Assembly (NCBI GenBank): GCA_034401795.1 | Contig: CM067359.1 | Location: 148,015,206-148,079,205 of the forward strand | DNA: 64,000 nucleotides | Origin: Chaetoderma sp. LZ-2023a | Lineage: Eukaryota; Mollusca; Caudofoveata; Chaetodermatida; Chaetodermatidae | Direction of reading: 5' to 3' | Part shown: positions 45,496 to 56,247 of the stretch, in pieces | Layout of the letters: every line of letters starts with the position of its first letter | Position numbering within the stretch: the stretch's first letter is position 1 | Notes under the pieces: generated by a model | Databases searched by the model: none | What the model was told of the DNA's origin: nothing | The model's input: only the letters and a program-made list of their open reading frames with translations | Made by a program: the position numbers and the translations under genes

Positions 45496-45893
45496 AGTGC
45501 TATATACAGATGGCTTAAACCTGCTACTAGCCCTAGACCCGCGGCCTCCATTAGTGTAATAGGTTCACCCATGATCTTCGCGGCGGCAATGTAGGAGGCA
45601 CCACTGATACTGATCTTTGGGATTGGGTGAGTTATTCCGAGACAGTGCTCGGCCGCCCCACTCACCACTGTAGCGAGGACAGCCTCAGCAAAGGCCCCGG
45701 CAAAGGCCCCAGCAATAACCTTGATGACTCCAGCCTCATCGTCGGAGCCATCCTTATCGTCGAAGCCATCCTCATAGTCGAAGTCTAGGAAGGAGATAGG
45801 GGCAACAGTGTCCTCTGAACCGAGGCATTCCTCGCCTAAGTGAGCAAGATCGCCTAGCTCTTTGCTTTTTAGGTCTGTGAGTGCCAAAGGCAT
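45492..45893 (-). CDS. Polinton duplicated gene, copy 2 (fossil part)
   Basis: Starts MPLALTDLKSKELGDLAHLG at 45893, the ATG chosen because a promoter module (45894-45922) lies directly upstream, although the frame stays open to 46061. It is a paralogue of 44989-45495 with an Asp/Gly-rich insert and a C-terminal AEHCLGITHPIPKISISGAS segment that recurs at 46166-46348. Confidence 0.5.
   Translation of the reverse strand: MPLALTDLKSKELGDLAHLGEECLGSEDTVAPISFLDFDYEDGFDDKDGSDDEAGVIKVIAGAFAGAFAEAVLATVVSGAAEHCLGITHPIPKISISGASYIAAAKIMGEPITLMEAAGLGLVAGLSHLYIAL
45496..45524 (-). promoter_or_regulatory. Polinton promoter module
   Basis: Minus strand: GCAGGTTTAAGCCATCTG then TATATAGCACT, directly before the ATG at 45495. 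Confidence 0.6.
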
Positions 45894-45922
45894 AGTGCTA
45901 TATGCAGACGGCTTAAACCTAC
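45894..45922 (-). promoter_or_regulatory. Polinton promoter module
   Basis: Minus strand: GTAGGTTTAAGCCGTCTG then CATATAGCACT before the ATG at 45893. It is nearly identical to the module at 45496-45524. Confidence 0.6.
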
Positions 45923-46165
45923 TAGTCATACCCCCAGTGAAATAGTTGGGCATAGGAGGACCACGCAGTCGGCCAAGGGAATAGGTAGCAGTGCTCATGG
46001 TACTGGCCCTCTCTGCAGGGGCATGCCTTGTGGGCGGACCACCATTCCCGGGCATTGACAATCTTTAGTTACGTGCTCGACTATGGGCTACACACCGCCC
46101 TCTGGCATGCCATGCCTAGTATGCTTCAGGGGATCTCGTGATCCAACACTCACCTTTCAGAGGTT

Positions 46166-46348
46166 TTAAACGGAGGCGACGAGGATCTCAGCCATTACAC
46201 TCGTTGCTAGCCCTAGAACCGCGGCCTCCATTAGTGTAACACGTTCACCCATGATCTTGGCAGGGGCAGTGTAGGAGGCACCACTGATGGCGATCTTTGG
46301 GATGTGGTGAGTTATTTCGAGACAGTGCTCGGCCACCCAACTCACCAC
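46166..46348 (-). CDS. Third partial copy of the duplicated Polinton gene (fossil part)
   Basis: 60 codons matching the C-terminal part of the 45492-45893 protein (AEHCLEITHHIPKIAISGAS, IMGERVTLMEAAVLGLA). It shows that the block was amplified more than once. Confidence 0.5.
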   Translation of the reverse strand: MVSWVAEHCLEITHHIPKIAISGASYTAPAKIMGERVTLMEAAVLGLATSVMAEILVASV

Positions 46349-46703
46349 TGTAGCGAGGACAGCTGCAGTGGCAGCAGGAAGAACCTCATTCCACCTGTCA
46401 TCTTCACCATGGCCACATTCGCAGCCACGTTACTGGTGACATGGACTGCCAGAGGGTATGCTTTGGTCAGTAACTTCTGTGTCTTGGTTCACAGCAGGTT
46501 CTCCACCTTCTGAAGACTCGCCTGGCTCTCAGGCAGTAGCTTCACGATCAGTACCGTTGACGTCATTGTTTAAGCACTCAGTATACAATGCGGTTAAACA
46601 TCTCTGCATACCCGGTCGAGACAGCTAATAAGATGTTCCCAGTATGTATCTTCCAGGTGTCCAGGTTAGTACTCAAGAATATTCATCTCTCTAGTGAGAC
46701 ATC

Positions 46704-46928
46704 TTGAACATGTTCGGGCTCACGCTATGCGAGAAGTACGATAATGTCTTCTGGAGGGAGTTGAAGGACTACAAGAAGAAGACACTAGATGAGCTCGCTC
46801 AGCTCTCTGGTGCTGAGCTGACAGAGGAGCTTAGAGCTGTGAACCTCTATCTAGGATTTGGTAAGGGACAGATCTGCTTCCTCGAATACCTTATCATGGG
46901 CGGGAGTATCATCGAGCAGCTCCTGTGA
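46704..46928 (+). CDS. Polinton small protein, unassigned (fossil part)
   Basis: 74 codons (MNMFGLTLCEKYDNVFWREL...), charged and helical. It has no recognised motif. Confidence 0.35.
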   Translation: MNMFGLTLCEKYDNVFWRELKDYKKKTLDELAQLSGAELTEELRAVNLYLGFGKGQICFLEYLIMGGSIIEQLL

Positions 46929-46981
46929 GCTAAAGGTTTCTACAAGGATCGGGAGTATCTGTCAGATGTGTTCCAGCAGTT

Positions 46982-48442
46982 TCAGACCGCCATGGCCTCA
47001 CCGTACTCAGAGCTGTCAAGTTTGCGACGGGCCTTCTGCAACCCCGGCTGGAACTTAGCAATAAGAGTACTGGGGTCTGCTACGATGATCATATCCTCAA
47101 CGAGACTGATGAACATCGCCTGGACCTCTGCTCCACTGACACCATCTATGGAATGCCACAGCTGGGTCTGTGCCATAAGGAGGCAGTAGCACAGTGCTTC
47201 CAGGGACCGGTTGATCCGAACAATCCCTGCTGGTGTGAGGCCTGATGTGGTGTGTGGGACAAAGTACTTCCACACATCTGGATAGTCCTGCTGCAAGCCA
47301 GTTACATGCATATTTTGCACCAGCGCTCCAGGGTCGGAGTCTGGATCGAACGGGAATGTCACTCTCTTCTGACGGCCTACTCATTGGGAGGGGGGGGGAG
47401 GGTTCGATAGGGGAATCCTGAGTAGTCACGTCTTGGATCACCGTACATAACACCTAAACCGCTGTTGTCACCACAATGCCACCGATAGTCTGGCTGAGTG
47501 CTGAACTCTTTCTGTAGTCTGCTGGTTGCTGAGACGCTATGACTGTTGAGCTGTGGGTTGCAGGCGTTTGTATCAGGGAGGCTTGCACCCAGCTCATCGA
47601 GGAGTCGTTGTACCGTGAAGTACACATGGAATCTGAGACAGCTGGCGATGAGCACAGCTTCAGGAGTACCAAAATAGGAGTGAAGCAGGGTGGAACTTAC
47701 TCCACATCATGCCGTGGCACACCACGCGGCAAAGTTCAGGTGCTGATTCCAGTATGAGAGGCTTGGAGCAGCCATCCATGTATGAGCTTGCTTTGCATCC
47801 TTGATGGTGATGGGGCGGTTGTTCAGCGGTCGTCGGTTGATGGAGAATCTGGTTCGGGACCAACCATCCACTGTGATGGAGAATGGTGTTAGCTCTGGTA
47901 TATCATCCAATAGACCTCTCAGGCCAGTCAAGGGTATACTCTGGAGGGGCGGTTGGCTCCGGATGACTGTCGTGAGGTTCAGTGGGAAGGCCATCTATAC
48001 TGGTGTTCTTAAAGCTACCGTACAGGCAGCACACTATTTGTAGTCGTCTCGACTCGAGACCAGCGAGGCGACCTCGCTGTAACATCTCGTTTTTTAACCC
48101 CTCCATACCAACCCTCCCACTGGAGCCTTTGGGGTATTGCTGTTGCACTTTAGGTTTCTCCGTGCGGTACAGGGCTTGGACCATCAATATATGGTGGTAC
48201 TCTTCATCGGTGACCTGGCCATCCTCGAGAGCTTTGCCGACAGACTCGTCGATAGTCCGTAGCATACTTTGTGCCAGTGCCACAAACTTAGCATGCTTCT
48301 CCAGCCTCCGTGTGATCTGCCGCTGTCCCACCCTCAAGCCCATGGCCATGGCAGTGGCGGCTAGTGTCACGCCACCCAGTGGGATGGCGACGATGGCCCC
48401 CAACCCCTGTAGCGAGAGTAGCCACAGCTGCCACCCCAGCAC
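46982..48442 (-). pseudogene. Polinton structural-type region, unassigned (fossil)
   Basis: Several minus-strand open stretches. The rightmost (47903-48442) starts with a hydrophobic Gly/Ala segment (about residues 10-36) followed by a helical charged part. Another begins MAFPLNLTTVIRSQPPLQSI. A capsid or virion role would fit the context but is not shown by motifs. Confidence 0.35.
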
Positions 48443-48649
48443 TGTCTCAAATCACACCCGCAGCAGTGGTTGTATGTGCGAGGACGTTGTAGGCTGTCTT
48501 ATATCGCCTGTGCGTGCTGCTGTACATTTCTGCCTCATGGGCGCGATTCTGTCTGATGGTATCTATCGCAACCTATGGATGGTACCGCCCTCATCAGCCG
48601 TCAGGGAGGGGTATATTTCTGGTTGCGTCCACCACTCTGATTTTGCCAT

Positions 48650-48672
48650 AGTATATCTGGAGCTTAAACCTG
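48650..48672 (-). promoter_or_regulatory. Polinton promoter module
   Basis: Minus strand: GCAGGTTTAAGCTCCAGATA then TACTATGG. TTTAAGC and a TATA-like box sit just upstream of an ATG at about 48649. Confidence 0.45.
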
Positions 48673-48920
48673 CATCAACTGCAGAATCTGATCATGAGTC
48701 CTAGAATGGTACATTTTGGAGAGCCTGCCGAACCGTGCCAGCTTGCTGGTGTCGTGACAGACGTCTCTTATGCAGAGGTCATCCAGCACTATGTCGGGTG
48801 CCAGTAGCTTTCTGAGACGTGGCATCTGGAACTTCACCTTATGACCAAGATTCTATGTCCTCCGCTGGTTGGCTTTCTTGGTCTTACACTTCTGCGCCAT
48901 CTCCTCTTCCCACTGTATGA

Positions 48921-49195
48921 CATCTGGCTCATCGTTGTCTGTGAAGACATCTGGCTCATCGTTGTATGTGAAGACATCTGGCTAATCGTCGTATGTGAAG
49001 ACATCATCCCACTGATGCTCTGGCTAATCCTCGTCTGCGGTCTCTGCTGCATCATCCATGGTCTCTGCTACATCTGGCTCATCGTCATATCTGAAGACAT
49101 CATCCCACTGACGCTCTGGCTAATCCTCGTCTGCGGTCTCTGCTGCATCATCCATGGTCTCTGCTACATCTTGCTCATCATCGTATGTGAAGACA
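48921..49195. repeat. Tandem repeats inside the Polinton
   Basis: Three ~27-bp units (CATCTGGCTCATCGTTGT...) at 48921, 48948 and 48975 run into two ~96-bp units ending in TCATCCATGGTCTCTGCTA. On the minus strand they encode Asp/Glu-rich repeats. Confidence 0.85.
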
Positions 49196-49459
49196 TTGTC
49201 CCGCTTACTCTCCGACAGGAGGGCCTGCCGGTATCGGGAACCTTCACTGTTCCTTCGCCTCCTTGCAATGCTCGCGTTCTGTTGATACCAGCTCTCCCAC
49301 TGTAGTTGCTCTCCTTCTTGTTGATAGATCTGTTGTGCGAGCATCTGTGCAGGGGTCATGAATGGGCAACCCTGTAGCGGGCTCTTCATCATCTCGGCAA
49401 AGGTCAGCTATTCCTGTTGTGATATCATGACAGGTCAATGAGTAATAAGAGGGTAAACT

Positions 49460-49792
49460 CTAAATGGGCATATCCGTGCTGGCATATATGTTAATGGAGG
49501 GGCTGTCAAACAGGTGATTTACAGGTGTGAACAGGCTAGGACTGATAGCTTTCCATAGGTTGCTGTTGGCACCTGGGAGATACTCTATCACGTCCCGGCC
49601 AACTTCTACCAGTGAGCTTCTGTGTGCACTGCCCAGAGGTTGATGTAGCACATCGGCGTGTATGTATGTTGTGCCCTGCTGGGGCACCTCGAAGAGGACC
49701 AATTCTACATGGTACTGTACCACCCATCTCCCCTCTAGAGAGGGTGAGATTACGTTCTCACCACCGGAGAGCAGCAGTCGGACAATCGGCAT
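49460..49792 (-). CDS. Polinton protein, unassigned (fossil part)
   Basis: 110 codons (MPIVRLLLSGGENVISPSLE...), beta-rich. It diverges from 49831 across a 38-bp shared promoter. It could be a minor virion protein; no motif is decisive. Confidence 0.45.
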   Translation of the reverse strand: MPIVRLLLSGGENVISPSLEGRWVVQYHVELVLFEVPQQGTTYIHADVLHQPLGSAHRSSLVEVGRDVIEYLPGANSNLWKAISPSLFTPVNHLFDSPSINIYASTDMPI

Positions 49793-49830
49793 GGTTATAT
49801 GTCCTGTTTAAGCCCCTCCTATAGCATGCT
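49793..49830. promoter_or_regulatory. Polinton divergent promoter
   Basis: The 38 bp between two divergent starts contain TATATGTCCTGTTTAAGCCC and CTCCTATAGC. The shared TTTAAGC lies between TATA-like boxes on both sides. Confidence 0.55.
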
Positions 49831-50229
49831 ATGGAACCCATATTTGCTCACTCGACTGGGCTTGCTGACCTGGCATATGTGTACGCAGTTGATGCTGCCA
49901 AGGTAGAAGAGAGTGATGGCAAGTCATTTGTCATACACTACGAAGCAAATTCAAAGGCATTCTCCCTCCACCCCATTGGTGGTGATGGGGTGGAGGTGCT
50001 CACGGACCTCAAGGATGTGTTGAAGGAGCGCCCGGGTCGCAACATAGATGGCCACAAGATCTTGTTTCGGTACGATTTCCCGAAGAGGAAGTACATCCTC
50101 GAGCCGTTTATTGAGCTCGCGGATACAAAGGTGGCAGACATCAACACCCTAAATAACGACCTCAGCTTTCATCTGGTAAAACCATATTTGAGCGGTGCCC
50201 CGCTGATGGCCATGATGGCCTGCTATTGA
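49831..50229 (+). CDS. Polinton protein, unassigned (fossil part)
   Basis: 132 codons (MEPIFAHSTGLADLAYVYAV...). The middle contains DIDGHKILFRYDF-like mixed alpha/beta sequence, without a recognised family motif. It ends in a TGA that overlaps the next frame. Confidence 0.45.
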   Translation: MEPIFAHSTGLADLAYVYAVDAAKVEESDGKSFVIHYEANSKAFSLHPIGGDGVEVLTDLKDVLKERPGRNIDGHKILFRYDFPKRKYILEPFIELADTKVADINTLNNDLSFHLVKPYLSGAPLMAMMACY

Positions 50230-51203
50230 CCCTGGCAAAAAACCTGCAGTTCATATTTGAGAAGAATGAAGTGTGGTACCGCGCTGGACCTGGGGGTAAC
50301 TGGCAAACATGGTTGCCCCTATATAGGCCTCCCGCAGTCATTGACATAGAAGTTACTCCCCTCTTCACTGTTGTGAAAAAGGATGGGACAGTTCGAAAGC
50401 TCTACAATTGGGGATCATCCTTCCTCACCTACATAGGTGGTGTCTCCCTGACGAGGGTGGGTCACCGGATCGGGGTTACAGGTGGAAAGCTCCAGCTGCG
50501 TCACCCATTCGATGGACCAGAAGAAGCTGTTAACCTCCAGGAGGGCACCATGTGGGTAGATGGTGTGTCACATGTCCCCAAAGTCAAGGGTGCTGTTAAA
50601 CTGCTTCATCGAGTTGGACTCACTAGCCCGCAAATGATTGATATAGTCCTAGAGCTACGTTTCTTAGCCGGCGGAAGAATGAAGCAGCTAGCCCCTGTCC
50701 CTGAGGGGATGAAGAAAGGATGGAACAGGGCTCGATCTGGCACAGATATTTCTCGAGGGGTTCACTCTGTACAGTTTAACTCATCATATATAGCCATGAT
50801 TCTCATCATACTGCACGTGCTGGCGTCTACAGCAGTGTCACAGGGCGCTGAGACTGCCATGATAGTGGATGCCAAGTGGGCCCACTTCCGGGATGACCCC
50901 CAGTACAATCCTTGGGCCGACCCCTTGTGGAGAAACATTTACGACCACTTTCACCCACGTGAAGAGATCACGTCTGTCTGCCACTTCTATGGGGTGGAGA
51001 GGGTAGGCCGTGGTTGTCTGCTGGATACCTCTGCTCAGCACCAGATTCTCTGTGTAACATGTGAACATGCCAGAGTCTGCCATGGTTCACATGCTAATCA
51101 CGTTAGTCTCCTCCTATGTGAGCATTGTCATGGTAGATGGAAGCCCCTATGGATAGTCCCATCATGCCGATGCGACTCTGGCAGAGACTACGTGTTTGTC
51201 TGA
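50226..51203 (+). CDS. Polinton long open frame, perhaps two genes (fossil part)
   Basis: About 325 open codons. A promoter module (CAGTTTAACTCATCA, TATATAGCC) lies inside, directly before an in-frame ATG at 50796. This suggests that a separate 135-codon gene starts there, with a signal-like MILIILHVLASTAVS start and a Cys/His-rich C-terminus (CVTCEHARVCHGSHANH, CEHCHGRW). The first 190 codons have no recognised motif and lack a clear ATG at the listed edge. Confidence 0.5.
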   Translation: MTLAKNLQFIFEKNEVWYRAGPGGNWQTWLPLYRPPAVIDIEVTPLFTVVKKDGTVRKLYNWGSSFLTYIGGVSLTRVGHRIGVTGGKLQLRHPFDGPEEAVNLQEGTMWVDGVSHVPKVKGAVKLLHRVGLTSPQMIDIVLELRFLAGGRMKQLAPVPEGMKKGWNRARSGTDISRGVHSVQFNSSYIAMILIILHVLASTAVSQGAETAMIVDAKWAHFRDDPQYNPWADPLWRNIYDHFHPREEITSVCHFYGVERVGRGCLLDTSAQHQILCVTCEHARVCHGSHANHVSLLLCEHCHGRWKPLWIVPSCRCDSGRDYVFV

Positions 51204-51308
51204 ACCTACCCAGAATAGAGCGAGAGAGGCCGGTCCTGTGATTGATGGCGATCAGTGGTGTATACCACTGTGGAGGCTTGTCTCTAACTGAGCGTTCAGA
51301 CCCTGGTA

Positions 51309-51683
51309 GTAGTAATGCGATACTACCTCCCTGGCAGACGTTCGGCGATCCATGGTGGCCCCCGCAACCTATGCCCCAGGGATTGAGAGGGTGATGGGAT
51401 CATTTGCCTAGTAGTAGTGTCAGAATTAAAATGATACAACCTCCCTCAACTGGCCACCGTTCGGTGATCCGTGGTCCCCACCACCCTCCCAATCCCTGGG
51501 TTCTCCATCTGGAGGCATACCAACCACCTGCCTCAACAACCCTGGGCCTCCATCTAGAGGCATACACCAACCACATGTCTCACCAACCTATGCCCCATGG
51601 ATTGAGAGGGTGGTGGGGGCCACGCATCGCGAACGGCGGCCAGTTGATGGAGGTGGTATCATTTTAATTCCGACACTACTACT
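51309..51683. repeat. Foldback with AGTAGTAGTGTC ends, Polinton-end candidate
   Basis: 51410-51504 and 51591-51683 are ~93-bp inverted arms, roughly 85% alike. The left arm starts AGTAGTAGTGTCAGAATTAA. The right arm ends TTAATTCCGACACTACTACT. A shorter related foldback precedes it at 51309-51409. A 5'-AG end with short tandem repeats is a known feature of Polinton termini. It lies just right of the last Polinton gene. Confidence 0.6.
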
Positions 51684-52965
51684 GCCACGGCCGTTCATAT
51701 AGAACACTTCCTGGAATGGGAAAACAACCCCAGACGTCAATTACACCCTGTTAATGAGTTAACCAACACCAGTGCCAATAGTACTGCCAACACCGCACCT
51801 GTTTCAGGTACTCTAACTGAAGCAGTCACCTTACAAAATACACAGCCGCGAAACAATTTTGCACCACGAGGCAGAGGCTGTCGCCAGTCCCATCGTGGAT
51901 GCCAGAATAATACGCCAGGTAGGGGTAACCAGCATAACAATTTCAATAGGTCTAATACCAACGAACGGTTAGAGGAAATCACTAAACAGGTTGCCTCTCT
52001 AACCAATCTTCTGACTACCTTATCCACAACGGTGGGACAAAACACAAATAGGTCCTTTATAAATCATCCTACATCGACCACTACCCCCACCGAACACGTG
52101 TTTCGGATGCGGTCAAATGGGACATTGGAGAGAACGGTGTCCGAACCATCCTCCATCCACTACACAACAGCTAGAGCAAAATCAACTACCAACAGGAAAT
52201 CAGGTAAACTAACAGGGGCACTGAAGGAAGAGTCCATTCAGTGTCCCGTTTAAAAAACCTGACTCAATAGTTAATAATGATGATTCACCGAAACCCTCTA
52301 AAATTAACATAGCATTATCCGCTCTAGCTGAACCTATAAGGAATAATAATATCATAGAAACAGGCCCCAAATTAACGGTACTGCAGACACGATTAGTGTC
52401 TACATTGCCAAAAACAAATTCCCATACAGTGAACGGTGCACTAGTCCCAGTCGTTCACACCCAAACTCCCTTCTTATGTAGAACGGCACTAGTAGGTAAT
52501 GCTAATACAACAGAAACAACTTTTATTAAAGCTACTAGACCAGCCGCTATGTCACCACAACAGTAGTGTCCTCTGGTGGTGTGTACTAACCAATCTCTTC
52601 CATCGTCACAGACAAACTCTCCTCCCAGTAGCATGGAGTCTGAAAAATCACACCGTTCGTGGCCATGGATACAAAAAAAGACTAAACATAAATGCTTGAG
52701 TAGGCCACAAATTAGGGCTTGTTTCTCCTGTGCCTCCACTAAGCATGTTATGAGGCATTGCCACTGGTGGGCCACTCAAGTGGTGCTTTACCACCATGCC
52801 ACCAACCTTACAACTACCAATATAATGGTACATCCACCTCCTATAGACCCCATGCCATTCAGACCAGTGATACCGTCACTGCAAAAATCTATCTGAGAGC
52901 AGAAACGTCGAGTAGCTCCGTTTTTCACTAAGCCTCCCACGGAGCTTGCTAAAATTATTGGTAAG

Positions 52966-53355
52966 TTGACTGTATACATACAAGACTATACCATACCACC
53001 AGAAGTTAGCCAAGAAACTAGGATAGAGAAACTTTCTCCAATACTGGATAAAGTAATATATAAATGTGCCTGTTTATTTGGTGGTATGGCTACAAATGCC
53101 ACTGTTGATACAGGTGCCTCTATCACCGTATTTAATAAACAGTTATACTCTAGCATCCCCACTCACAGGAAACTCCCTCTTAGATGGTCTAATCTCCGGC
53201 TACAAACCGCCACCAGCACCGAGATTCCAGTAGCTGGAATTATAAATATAGTAATACAAATTGAAGAATTAAAATATATCCAGCAAGTAGTAGTTACACA
53301 ATACAAAATAATGCACTACCAGGCTCCTGTTTCCTCAGCGCAGGTGAAGCAGTAA
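52966..53355 (+). pseudogene. Gypsy-type protease region (fossil part)
   Basis: Retroviral-type aspartic protease with the VDTGASITVF active-site segment. Confidence 0.75.
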
Positions 53356-53869
53356 TACACTGCAGACAACACAAGTTAGATATACGTTGCAGCCATATAC
53401 CGTTAGGACCTGAATCATCCTTATATCATACTTGTGCTTTAATATTGGCCTCCTCAGCCACCGTTAAGCCGGTCCGTGAAGAAATTTTGTGGGCCACCGT
53501 GCCTCAATTAAGGGAAGATATTCATACTGCTCTGTTGGAACCTGAATCATGAATATATGTTGGCCTCAAAATGTGTTAGTCCACGAATACTAGTCACCAC
53601 CACCAGTAAGGACAATATACCTTACCGTGTGTTTAATGGCACCACTTACCCCATTACCCTAGTTCCTGGTAATGGCCGTTTGGTGGACATAGATTCGGTG
53701 GAACACTTCACACCACACCCACCAGTGCTACAACACCTCACACGGACATACCTAAACATCTACACAACCTGTATTTACATGCCATAGTTGGATTAACCCA
53801 CGCTCAGAAAACAGATGTGCGCCATCTATTGTATAAATACAGACAGTTTTTCAGCAAGTGATATGGACC

Positions 53870-55063
53870 AAAGAGAAACTCACCTGGTCCGTCACTCCAT
53901 TGCCACCGGTAATAACAGACCAGTGAGACAGCTGGTGCGTCGTCTTCCTATTCAAGAAACAGAAGCACACATCAAGTCAATGACATGTTGAGAACAGGAA
54001 TTATAGTGCCTTCTGCATCTCCATGGGCCAGTCCCATAGCCCTAGCAGGCAAGAAAGACGAGTCACTGTGGTTTTGTATTACCACCACTACCACCACTTA
54101 AATGGCTTAAGCATTAAGGATGCTTATCCTCTATCAAGAATTGATCAAGCATTAGACTCGTTGAGTAGAGTCAAATAGTTCTGTACGCTTGATCTTGCAA
54201 GTGGCTATTGGAAAGTGGCAATGGACGAACGGGACCATGCAAAGACTGCATTTGTTTGCAGGGATGGCCTATTTCAGTTTCGTAAGATGCCCTAAGGCCT
54301 ATGCAATGCACCAGGCACCTTTGAACGGCTGATTGAACAAGTACGTACCATATTACAGTGGAAAGTCTGTTTATGTTACATAGACGATGCCCCTCGTTTG
54401 AGCAAACCTTGGCCAATATGAACACGGTGCTGGTACGGTTTCAAAACGCCAATCTGAAACTCAAACCAAAGAAATGTCATCTCTTTAGAAAAAGTGTTGA
54501 ATTTCTGGGCCCAGTAATATCTGATGATGGAGTGGCAACTCAGCCTACCGAAACTCGAGCAGTAGCGGAATGGAAGACTCCTACAACAGTGACAGACACT
54601 CGAAGTTTCTTTGGGCTCTGTCAGTGTTATAGATGGTACATACGCCATTTCCAAATGACTGAAGAAGATATACCATTAGACGATGGAGTGTGAGGTTTCC
54701 TTTATGGCGTTAAAGGGAAATTTGATGTCCACCCCCACATTAGCTCACCCTAATCCGAACCTTGATTTCATCCTAGATACGGGTGCGTCTACTTATGTTA
54801 TCGACGCCGTTCTATCTCAGATCACGGAGGATGGAGCAGAACAAGTGCTAGGGTATGGTTCACGAACGTTGAATAAAACTGAAAAACGGTACGTCACCAC
54901 CAAGAGGGAGCTATTGGCAGCAGTAGATTTCATCAAATATTATAAACATTTTCTGTCTGGATGCCCTTTTACATTGCGTACGGATCATGCCTCGCTGCAG
55001 TGGCTCAGGAACCGGAAGAATCCTGAGGGCCATGTAGGGAGATCCCTGCAGGCCTATAACTAG
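53870..55063 (+). pseudogene. Gypsy-type reverse transcriptase-RNase H region (fossil part)
   Basis: Landmarks are a [13 protein letters not shown] block (family form of FDLxxGYHQI), an LKPKKCHLF block, and an RNase H region with YGSRTLNKTEKRY and LRTDHASLQWL. Confidence 0.85.
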
Positions 55064-55380
55064 GAATGAATAGGATAGGACTCGAGGATGAACCAGAAGT
55101 GGCCAATATAATAACACAAAACAGATCACCATTCCCCACATTCCCTGAGCTGTGATGTATGGACTGGGATATGGTAAAGTTGGCAAAAAAGCAAACCACA
55201 GACGCACAGACATGAGATGTGTATGCCAGGGTCCAGGAGGGGGTACGCCCTCCCAAGGAGTCTGTCAGTCCACTATCCACTATGGCCAAATATTACTATC
55301 AGAGATATGAAGAATGCCAAATACATAATGGTGTCTCATACATCAATAATAGAATAGTGATACCAGGATGATTCAGAGTC

Positions 55381-56247
55381 ATGATACTAGAATGGTTACA
55401 TGAGAACCCTGGTCACCTGGCCGTAGTAAGGACGATGGAACTGATTAAGCACAGATTTCACTGGATAAGCATACACGATAGTGTAAAGGCATGGGTAGCA
55501 AAATGTGTGCCCTGCCGGTGCCATGCTGTTGGCCGGCACCACTTTGCACCGTTGCAAGCTAAGATTGTCGGTGCACCATGGGAACGAGTAGCAGTAGATG
55601 AGCTTGGCCCCCTGAATACAATGGATGAAGGAAATAAATACATCCTTGTATTGCAGGATTACTTTACAAAGTGGGTAGAAGCTTTTGCCTTGCCAGACCG
55701 AGAGGCATCTATCGTGCCAGAGGTACTGGCAAGCAATGTATTCTGCCATTTTGGTATGCCGCATGAACTATATTCTGACAAAGGTAGTAATTTTGAGAGC
55801 TGGTTAATAGCTGAGCTCTGCAAATTGTTTCACATTGTCAAAACCCGCACCACACTGTACCATCCACGCAGAGATGGTATGGTGGAAAGATTCAATAGAA
55901 CTCTAGCAGTAATGTTGACTAAAGAAACACACATTGACAGTCGAGATGGGGATCTACGGCTCCCGTATGTGTTGATGGCATACCGCACTTCTGTGCATTC
56001 TAGCACGGGTTATAGCCCTGCTAAGTTAATTTTAGGCCATGAGTTGGCTTTACCCCTAGATCAAGCCATGCCTAGAATCCCAGGGGAAATAAACTCACCG
56101 TCTTTATACGTAGAACTCATGCAGCAACGGATAGAACACGCCCATGAGCTAGTAAGAGAAACACTTTCGACCATACACCGGCGTCAGAAAACCTGGTATG
56201 ACCGTTGTGTACATGTAAATCCATATGAAGTAGGAAAAATGGTATGA
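55381..56247 (+). pseudogene. Gypsy-type integrase region (fossil part)
   Basis: A zinc-binding H...H...C-x2-C start (ENPGHLAVVRT, CVPCRC), a DDE core (VDELGPL, YSDKGSNFES) and the usual RFNRTL and YRTSVHSSTGYSP segments. A tail typical of Metaviridae integrases follows. Confidence 0.85.

Larger units (their letters stand above)
36650..51205. mobile_element. Polinton/Maverick, broken (fossil)
   Basis: Self-synthesising DNA element of about 14.6 kb, or 15.0 kb if the foldback at 51410-51683 is its right end. Recognisable parts from left to right are a protein-primed type B DNA polymerase, a retroviral-type integrase, small membrane or coiled-coil genes, a candidate capsid-type region, a packaging ATPase, a duplicated small-gene block and further small genes on both strands. 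The gene set, the mixture of strands and the length match the family. No left terminal repeat was found. It looks broken, with about a dozen or more disruptions overall, yet several genes are still open, which suggests moderate rather than great age. Confidence 0.9.
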
